Positions 45,770-64,000 of a stretch of DNA of 64,000 nt are shown here, in pieces (the first letter of the stretch is position 1; every line of letters starts with the position of its first letter). Below the pieces are notes generated by a model, which saw only the letters and a list, made by a program, of their open reading frames with translations, ran no database searches and was not told the origin of the DNA. The position numbers were made by a program, and so were the translations under genes. The DNA is from Ochotona curzoniae (taxonomy: Eukaryota > Chordata > Mammalia > Lagomorpha > Ochotonidae), in assembly GCF_017591425.1 (NCBI RefSeq), contig NW_024465777.1:4836001-4900000 (forward strand), written 5' to 3'.

Positions 45770-46999
45770 ATCAAAAACTCACATTGATTTATTCGAGTAT
45801 GAAAAAGATTCAGTTTCTTCTGTACAGGCAGCAGAGCGGCAGCAGCTGCGGTGGCTTTGTATATGGTTGTCGATGTCGCCCTGGCACAGGCTCTCCTGCC
45901 CGAGTGAGAGAGGGGAGCGACAGGTGCTGAGCCCCTGGGAGAAGGGACACCCCGACTATTGCACGATCCTAGGGGAAGGAGTGTCCCGGGAGAGGCGGAG
46001 GGCAGACACCCACAGTCCAGGGCCTGGCCACGGGGGCAGTGATGGAGTGGGGGGCCTTGTACGCCTTTGGGGAGGGGCCCAGCAGCCCATGCCCGTGAGG
46101 ACCTTCCTTCCCTAAGGGTTGGGCTCCGTGGCAAGCAAGTTGGGAAGCATAGAGGACGAGGCTCCAGGGCCAACCCAACAGCAGGGCAAGTTGGAAAGGC
46201 TGAGAGGAAGTGGATTCAGACCCAAGAGACAGGCCTGAGGAACCGCAACCAGGGTTGGGGCCATTTCTGCAGTCAAAAAGCCTGGGGCCCCAGAGCAGAA
46301 CCCTGCAGGCAGAGGACCAAGTCCAAAGAGGGGAACGGACAGATAGGTGCTTGCGTGAGCAGGTGGAGGGGTGGGGCTGTAGGGCGGAGCTCTGTCCAGC
46401 CAAGGGTTTCAAAGATGCTTCAGACACACGGGTGCCCTCTCTGCAGTCCTACGTGGACAGAGCAGCACTTGCTGGCCCTGTGTCAGGCCCTGGGGGAGTG
46501 CAGGGGGGTCTCACTGCTGCCCAAGGTGCCCTCCGTCCCCGGTTCCAGGCATGGCAGTGAGGACAGGCCCTCAGTCCTCCCCTGGTAGTACCTGCCCTGA
46601 GGAAGAGGGACCCGGTCTGGGCCAAGGAGCCTCAACAACCCCCCTTTCTGGAGCCAGAGGTCTTTGGTTCTAAAGAAAGATGGGGTCTAAGGGAGGCAGG
46701 TGATGGAATGCAGGGAGGGGCCATCAGAGGCCGGGAGGCTTCAGGCCCCAGCGGCCACCACCACCAGGAGGAAGGCTGAGCTAGCGAAGGGGCAGGGCCT
46801 GCCTCCTGCCCCTGCAGCTCTGGTGGGGTACGGGAAGCAGGTGGGTGGGGAGGCCACTTCCCCAGAGGCAGGAGGAAGCCGTGCTGTGCTGGGGCTGGGG
46901 CCCAGCTGCCATGCAGTGGGAGCAGGGGTGGGGCGGGGCCCCAGCTCCCCCAGCAGCCCCTGCTGTGACAGAAAGAGTCTGGCAGCGCAGGTGTGGGGG
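45770..46999 (-). other. SLC9A1: SLC9A1 3'UTR
   Basis: About 1.23 kb from the stop codon to the predicted cleavage site. No AATAAA occurs between the stop codon and 45793. The several plus-strand frames here have no similarity. Confidence 0.75.
45788..45793 (-). terminator. SLC9A1: SLC9A1 polyadenylation signal AATAAA
   Basis: AATAAATCAATG on the minus strand, followed by GTGAGTTTTTG and GCTGTGTG, the usual GU-rich downstream element. Cleavage is expected near 45770. Confidence 0.8.
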
Positions 47000-57259
<10,260 letters not shown>

Positions 57260-58147
57260 TCAGTTTTGAAATCTGTAAAATAGAAGGGATGACACCAGGC
57301 TGGCAGCAGGAACAGGGTGATAGGACATGCACGACATGCATGTGTCATCTTGTCACTGTTGCAAAACACAAAAAAGCAACAGTTCCCGCCCTGCCCTCCA
57401 AAGGCAGGAATTAGAAACCGACTGGTCAGGTGTCAAGTGGCTATAGGTGCAACCTCCACCTGAACCACAGGGGTCTCCCCAGGCCCAAGTTCAGGTGGAG
57501 AGGAACCAACTTGATGGAGGAACAATGTCACAATTCTCTGACAGGAAATGGCCAGTTCCGCAGTGCAGAAGGAAGGTGCCAGACAGGTGGAGAAGGCAGC
57601 ATGGGGGAATTGGCAGGTGTTGGGCAGGAAGGAACTTGGGGATAATGTGCCCTGGAGCCTGTGCACCTGCAGGACGTACGCCACCTCCCACCCAGATTTG
57701 CAGGCGGCAGTGGCTGTATAATCAGAGCATGCCTCCTGCTAAGTCCGCGGCTTGGTGGGTCACTGGCAGTCAGGCAGACCTGGCCTTTGAGTGTCTGGGG
57801 TGACCCACTGTCTTCTTTCTAGCCTCATCCTGGAAGGAGGCTCACATAATGGGGGAAAGGGCCTTGCCCAAAGCCACACAGAGCTGGAAAGCACCCAGTC
57901 AGCCTCCCTTTCCCACCATTAGACTCAGCAGTTTTGAAATTCAAGTTTTCCTCTGCCTGCCTCCTATCAAGGCCCTCTGCTGGGGACCAATCAACCACGT
58001 GCCCAGGCTGGATCCTGGCCGGGGGTCAGGGGCTGGCGTCCCAAGCCCACAGCCGGAGGTACCAAAATCCCCACCACAGATGGCCATTGTCCCTGCCAGG
58101 CCTGGCCACAGAGTCCAGAGCTCCCGGTGAGTTATTTGTTGTTATTG

Positions 58148-58458
58148 TTCTTTTAAAATATTATTTAATTATTTGAAAGGTGGAGGGGATGGGAAGGGAA
58201 GGGAGAGACAGAGATATTTCATCTGTTAGCTTATTCCCCAGATGGCTGCAACAGCCAGAGTTGAGCCAAGCTAAACTAAGAAGCAGGAACTCCACCCAGG
58301 TCTCCCTACATGGGTGGATAGGGACCCAAGCACTTGGCCATCCTCTGTTGCCTCCCAGGGTGCATGTTGGAAGGAAACTAGATGGGAAGCAGAACAGCTG
58401 GGACTTAAAGTAGGCACCTCAAGCAGCAGTTTCAACCGTTATGGCACGATGCTGCTCC
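58148..58458 (-). mobile_element. C-type SINE, old copy
   Basis: ATTATTTAATTATTTGAAAG start with a GGGAAGGGAAGGGAG tail expansion, ending TATGGCACGATGCTGC. Confidence 0.78.
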
Positions 58459-58651
58459 CCTCCACTGTTTGTTCTGTTTCTGCTTGGGGGAGGAGAGCAG
58501 AGAAGTGGAGAGTGGTCAGGGAACATCAGCTCACTGGGGCTCTCTGACCCCCGAGGCCACGGTCCTCTGCTTGTGTGCCCTCTCCTCCCATGTCCAAGGC
58601 TTGGGACACAGTGGGTGCTCAAGAAATATCTGCTGGTTTGAAAATACATAA

Positions 58652-58950
58652 CTGGGGCCAGTATTGTGGTGCAATGGGTGAAGTCGCTCCCTGTGATGCT
58701 GGCATCCCATGTAAGCACCAATTCAAGTCCTAACTGTTCCACTTCACAACCAGCTCCCTGCTAATGTGCCTGGGCAAGCAGCAGCAGGTAGCGCAAGTGT
58801 GTAGGCTCCTGCAACTACGTCAGAGACGTGAATGGAGTTCTGGGTTCCTGGCTTCAGCCTGGCACAGCTTCGGCCAATATGGCCATTTGGGGAGTGAACC
58901 AGCAGATGAAATCTCTCTCTCTTTCTAACCCATACAAATAAATAAACATA
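58652..58950 (+). mobile_element. C-type SINE, old copy
   Basis: GGGGCCAGTATTGTGGTGCA head, GATGCTGGCATCCCATGTAA, and a tail CATACAAATAAATAAACA. Confidence 0.85.
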
Positions 58951-59404
58951 GAAGAGCAAAGAAAGAAAATGCAGACAACAACGATTCTCCACAGCCTATC
59001 TGGTCAGGGCCGGCTCCCCACTACCCAGATCCTCAGGAAGAACGAGGATGCTGGACTCCCACGCCCAAAGACCCTCCACCCCTCGAGCAGTGACAGTGCA
59101 GTGACACAACAAGGTTCACTCAAGCCACCAGGCAGGCCAGAACCCCGGCACAGAGCCCAGTACCCAGGAGTCACCCCAAACATGCTACTTCCCTCAGCCA
59201 GGAGCCTCAAAGCCACCAGGCACTCTCTGCAGACTTCCAGACATATCATTGGTCATCTCTGCTGCCTAAAGGGTCCCCAGGCCTATGGCATGTCAGAGGC
59301 TGCAGTGTCCAGCTGGTACTAAGAAGGGCAGGGTCATGGTGGGGTTCAGTCTCTCCTGTCGCATAGAATCAAGACCCAACTTTCCAACGTGGGCATCAGG
59401 TGTG

Positions 59405-59680
59405 GCCTTTGAAACACTACTTTTGAGGCCTGCAGCCTGTATCCCAGCACCTGATTTATGTACCAGCCCTCAATTTCTCACTCCAGCTTCCCATTAACGT
59501 GCTGGAGGCAGCAGAGGATGGCTCAGGAACTTGACTCTTTGCCACCTGTGTGGTAGCCCTGGTTGGGCCCCAGGCTCCCAGCTTCAGCCTGGTCCAATTG
59601 TGGCTCTTGTGGACATTTTGGGGAGTGAACCAGCAGATGAAAGCTCTCTTTCTGCCTTTGAAATAAAATTAGAGTGAATT
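59405..59680 (+). mobile_element. C-type SINE, old copy
   Basis: TTCCCATTAACGTGCTGGAG, GGGGAGTGAACCAGCAGATG, tail TGCCTTTGAAATAAAATTAG. Confidence 0.75.
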
Positions 59681-60473
59681 TTAAGATGTCTTCCAAAAAT
59701 CTGACCTTTCGGCATTGTACCTGTTAACTGGTTTCATCTCACTGTCCATTCTCCCCATTGTCAATTCAAGTCTTATCCTTCCCAAACAGCCTCAGATGGC
59801 TCATGCCTGCATCTGTCTAGTCTAGTGCCTCTCTCCCGAACACCATTCCTGTATTTCCACCCACACTGTATGTGGTTTTCACCATCCGCTGCCTCTTCCT
59901 CCAGGCAGTGTCCCTGCCAATGGAGCCACGCCAATGGCACCATACCTCAATAGCCCGTGCTGCTTTGGAGGGGAGCTGGGATGCTCTGGGAGTTTTAGAA
60001 CAGAGTTCATGCAGATGCCAGCAGCTTCCCAGGGCCAGGAGCTCCCTGGGCGGTGTCCCTGGCTGCCCTGGAGTCAGCCCAGCACTGCCTGAGGAGGTGG
60101 AGTCCTAGCAAGAGGCAGCCCAGGATGAGTGGGGGGGACAGCTGCCACCTCCAGCCAGCAGGGGTGGGGCTTACACAATGCCTCCCCTTCCTAAGGCTAT
60201 CCTCAAGCTTTCTGGGGACCCCCCACAAAATACCAGGCAGTGCCCTGGAGATGGCCACAGCTCCTGGCTGGGGGGGCAGGGAGCTGGGACTGCAGTGTTC
60301 CTGCCTCCAACAGCCCCCACGGCACATGAATTGTACCCATTTAGCAGTGTGCAAGGCTGGGATCTCAGTGAGGCCTGGCAGTTTCCCAGGGCTGGGGAAG
60401 AAGCCGCTGTTCTCACAAGTCCTTTACTCAAGTGTTTGGGCCAGGCCATGCTGGACACTGGAGCCATGGAAGA

Positions 60474-60645
60474 GGGCACTGGGGCCATAAGTGGCCACTG
60501 GGATTGTGGAGGTAGGCACTGGGGCTGTGGAGGTGGCACTGGGGTTGTGAAGGTGGACACTGGGGTCATGGAGGTGGGCACTGGGGCTGTGGGGATGGGC
60601 ACTGAGGCCACAGAGATGGGTGCTGGGGCCATGGAGGTGGCTCTG
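60474..60645. repeat. 21-bp minisatellite in SLC9A1 intron 1
   Basis: About eight units of GGCACTGGGGCTGTGGAGGT with point differences. A period divisible by three gives seven-residue repeats in every open frame. Confidence 0.92.
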
Positions 60646-61954
60646 GCTTGGAATCTCCAGGGGATGGAACTCTCCAGAGCCTCTCCAGTAGGTGACCAGA
60701 CAGCCACAGGCCTCCTGGACTTGCCTGGCCAGGCTCCTGGGGGGCTGGAGGCCTAGCCTCCCTCCCTGGGATAGCATCCTCTCTTCTGCCTAAGCCAGCT
60801 CCCAGGGTGCCTCCCAGCAAGTCCAGGGGCTGTGCTCCCTGACAGTGGGCAGGGGTGGGACAGGCCCAGGCTGCAGAGGAAGGTCTGGGTCTTCTTGGCT
60901 CTTGGCCAGTGGATAGGTGGCACAATACCGGAAAGTCCAGGCCAAGGGAAGGAACTCTGCATTTGGGGAAAGAGCACAGCTGTTGGCTTGTCCCTGCTTG
61001 TTCCTCCCCCAAGGCCTCTATTCCTCCAACCACCGCTACCCCCATCCGTTGTCCCGCATCTCTGAAGAGCCCCCCTGAGAATGCAGGAAGTCTGATGACA
61101 CGAGTGTGGAGAGAGGGGCAGGAAAGGAAGAGGTCCAGCACTGAGGAAAGGACCCGGGACGCCAGGAAAGGAGGCTTCCCCCTCCCCACGCCCCAGCAGT
61201 GGTGACATCACCGCCCTGGAATCAGGGCTGGGGAGGAGGCAGGTGGTCTGAGAACCAAACACGTGCGTGCGGGAACAGAGCTGGGCAGCCTTCCATTCCT
61301 CACCACGCGCCGGGAACTTGATTCCCAAGGGTAGTCAGCAGCCTGCCCGTGAGCAGGCCCGCCACATAAGCCGGGACACTCCAAGTCTTGTGACCCCACT
61401 GGAACCACATGGTCTCCTGTGAAGATGGCCAGCCTGCCTGGGCAAGCAGAAGTGTAGAATTCTCCCACCTTAGCAAATCCTGTGCTGGGAGAAAAGGCAG
61501 GATGAGGGTGGGAGTGGAGCCTGCTTCTCACTTTGCCCTGGGTAGGGGGTACAAGGCTACACCCCACGCCCCTTGACCATACTTCCAGAGCCTTTACCAT
61601 GACAACACTTTGTTTACATCTCCTTGGGCTGTTGGCAGAGGCAGGCACAGTTCCCAGGGTGACCAGATACCCTGCCCCCACTTGCTGCAGGGTTCCCTCC
61701 GCCTGCCTCCAGGCCCACCAGCGGCCCAGGGGTGTGCGGGGGTGGGGGTGGGGACGCCGCCCTATTTCCAGGCTGAAGGACTGCTCTGGGCCTGCAACTC
61801 GGCCAGGTCCCAAGGGAGTCGTGGGTGCACATGACGCTCCCAGTTCTTTAACTCCTTCCTCAACTGCCCCCAGCAGCCACTCTGTTGCAGCCAGGAGAGC
61901 CAACACAGCCCAGCTGGAGTCAGGCAACAGCTGACACGAGGGCACCTTCACTTC

Positions 61955-62130
61955 TTTCTCTTCATGTTTATTGATTTATTCTCATCTACTTGAAGGGGGG
62001 AAGGTTGGAAATCTCTTCTACCCACTGGCTCACTTGGCCAAATGCCCACCTACAGACCAATAGCTAGGGGTGGGCTAGGCTGAAGCCAGCAGCCTGGAAC
62101 TCCACTGGAGTCTCCCAGTGGCAGGGGCTT
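61955..62130 (-). mobile_element. C-type SINE fragment
   Basis: GTTTATTGATTTATTCTCAT start and GCTGAAGCCAGCAGCCTGGA. Head missing. Confidence 0.55.
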
Positions 62131-62231
62131 GTCTTCCGAGATGCACTACCGAAAAGGTGAATCAAAAGGAGGGAAGCTGGGACTGCAGCCAGGCGCCCCG
62201 GGGTAGGAGGCTGGTGTCCTCAGATATATGT

Positions 62232-62547
62232 TTACATTTATATTTATATATCTGTTTTATTGGAAAGGCAGATACAGAGAGGAAGATCTTCTGTCTGATG
62301 GTTCACTCCCCAAGTGGTCGCAACGGCTGAAGCTGAGCCAATCTGAAGCCAGGAGCCAGGAGCTTCTTCCAGGTCTCCCACGTGGGTACAGGGTCAGCCA
62401 CAAGGCTTTGGGCCGTCCTCCACTGCTTCCCCAGGTCACAGGCAGGGATGGGAAGCGGGGCTGCCGGGATTAGAACCGGCCCGCATATGGATCCCGGCAT
62501 GTTCAAGGCGAGGACTTTAACCACTACACTATTGCACCGGGCCCCAA
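62232..62547 (-). mobile_element. Young C-type SINE with 15-bp target-site duplication
   Basis: TTTTATTGGAAAGGCAGATA to GCACCGGGCCCC. Flanks TCCTCAGATATATGT (62217) and TCCTCAGATATTTGT (62548) differ by one base. Confidence 0.93.
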
Positions 62548-62727
62548 TCCTCAGATATTTGTAAGTTAGCTGCTCCTCATTCCAGAGAGGTTATGCCACT
62601 TGCTCCAAACCCCAGGGCTGTTGGCTGGGACTCAAACCCAGGCAGCCGAACCCCAGAATCTGCGGTGTTGGCCACCTATATTCATCCTCGGTTTTAGTTT
62701 TTATTTTTCCCCTTTTGTTTTTCTTTG

Positions 62728-63072
62728 TAAGATATATTTATTTGAAGATTTACTTATTTTTATTTTAAAGTCAGAGTTGCAGAGAGAGAGAGAGAGAAAG
62801 AGAATCTTCCATCTACAGTTCACTCCCCAAATCGTTGTCATGGCTGGGGCTGGGCCAGTCTGAAGCCAGAAGACAGGAGCTTCTCTTAGGTCTCCCACAT
62901 GGATGCAGAGGCCCAAGGACTTGGGCCATCTTCCACCGTCTTCCTGGGCCATAATCAGGGAGCTACATTGAAAGAGAAGTAGCTGGGATTTGAACCAGAG
63001 CCAAGTGGGATGAGTGGGATGCTGGCTCTGCAGGTGGAGGATTAGGTTTCTATATCACCTCATCGATCCCTA
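62728..63072 (-). mobile_element. C-type SINE, first of a head-to-tail trio
   Basis: ATATATTTATTTGAAGATTT start, a GAGAGAGAGAGAGA run, CTCCCACATGGATGCAGAGG. The head is diverged. Confidence 0.8.
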
Positions 63073-63362
63073 TTTGTTTTGAAAGGCACAGAGAGAGAGA
63101 GAGAGAATCCTCCATCCACTGGTTAATTCCCCAGGTGACTACAGTAGTCAGAGCTGAGCCCAGCTAAAGCCAGTAACCAAGAGGCAGGAGCTTCTTCCAG
63201 GTCTCCCATGTGGGTACAGGGCCCGAAGGACATGCTCTGTCCTCTGCTGCTTTCCCAGACCATTTGTAGGGAGCTAAACCCAAAGTGGAGCAGCTGAGAC
63301 TTGAATTGATGCCCCTATTGGAAACTGGCACCACAGGCAGAAGCTTAAGCGACTATGCTTCC
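63073..63362 (-). mobile_element. C-type SINE, second of the trio
   Basis: TTTGTTTTGAAAGGCACAGA start, TCTTCCAGGTCTCCCATGTG, CACAGGCAGAAGCTTAAGCG. Confidence 0.78.
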
Positions 63363-63632
63363 ATTCCCCTTCTTTTTTATTTTCCTTGAAAGGCAGACGG
63401 AGACAGGCATCTCCCACCTGTTGGTTCATTCACCTAAAAGCCTACAACAGTTAGGGCTGGGCTTGGCTGAAACCAGGAGGCCGAACTCCATCCAGGTCTC
63501 CTGCGTGACAGGGTCCCTGGTATACCTGAGCCACCTGTTGCCTCCCAGAGTGTGTCATCACCAGGAAGCCAGACCGGAAGTGGAGCCAGCACTCAGATAT
63601 GGGCTGCAGCGTCCCCAGTGGTAGGGTCTAAC
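63363..63632 (-). mobile_element. C-type SINE, third of the trio
   Basis: CTTTTTTATTTTCCTTGAAA start, CCATCCAGGTCTCCTGCGTG, CCACCTGTTGCCTCCCAGAG. Most diverged of the three. Confidence 0.7.
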
Positions 63633-64000
63633 TACTTCCATCCCTTATTTTGTTTCTAAGGGAGGCGCCAGCCCAGGAGGCCTGCAGCAGCTCCCTGGAG
63701 GGCAGCAGTAGGTAGTTCTTTCCATGAGTTCTCCTCCAGGGAGGCTACTCGCTGCTCCCCTTTCGCTCTGGCATATACCTGGAGAAATCCGCCTTTGAGC
63801 ACACCCCCACCAGGACGGATGCCCTTCAGAGTGAGCCCAGCCAGGAGGGGATGGTCTTTGCTCCTAGGTGAGAGATGGGGAAGCTCCTATTGGCCCATTT
63901 GCACTCAGTCATGGCTGCCACTGCAGCTGCCAGGCCAAGCAGATGGAGGATCAACGGTTGGTTCTTCCCATCATCATGGTCAGCCTAGAGGCCTGGGGAG

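Noticed and set aside
61208..61951. 247-codon minus-strand open frame in SLC9A1 intron 1
   Set aside because: No recognisable family, composition like GC-rich intron, and overlapping equally long frames exist on the other strand.

Overview
The window is mammalian nuclear DNA with intron-split genes, GT-AG splice sites, a CpG-rich promoter and dense tRNA-derived SINEs. Both genes present read on the minus strand. SINE bodies with heads close to GGCCTGGCACAGTGGCCTAG, a GGTTCTAATCCC-type B box and A-rich tails match, from memory, the lagomorph C-repeat (CSINE) family. The dominant young subfamily looks more like pika (Ochotona) than rabbit. I call it a lagomorph, probably a pika; the species is inference.

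Layout: (1) 1-6704, minus strand: TENT5B (FAM46B), a noncanonical poly(A) polymerase. Coding exon 1 and the first 163 codons of exon 2 are present, and the 3' part lies beyond the window start. Its CpG-rich promoter at about 6.4-7.15 kb has a TATA box, a GC box, an AP-1/E-box composite and four minus-strand CCAAT boxes. (2) About 7.15-45.77 kb: intergenic DNA with no protein-coding gene that I can support. It holds about 25 C-type SINEs, MIR/L2 relics, microsatellites, two collinear copies of an internally repetitive retroposon (about 27.39-30.09 kb and 42.48-44.27 kb), and candidate regulatory segments, including CTCF-like motifs in convergent orientation at 22.9/23.9 kb and 45.3 kb. (3) 45.77-57.11 kb, minus strand: SLC9A1 (Na+/H+ exchanger NHE1), exons 2-12 with an intact frame, about 698 residues, plus a 3'UTR of about 1.2 kb ending at an AATAAA. 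Intron 9 is almost filled by a GC-rich 44-bp minisatellite. (4) 57.11-64.0 kb: part of SLC9A1 intron 1, with SINE clusters and a 21-bp minisatellite. Exon 1 lies beyond the window end.

TENT5B followed by SLC9A1 on one strand fits the gene order of human 1p36.11. The two genes are unrelated in function, one acting in RNA 3'-end modification and the other in pH and volume control at the plasma membrane. Nothing suggests joint regulation beyond proximity. I found no new multi-gene system. The least explained structure is the internally repetitive retroposon family: its second copy has a 10-bp target-site duplication, which implies L1-type mobilisation.
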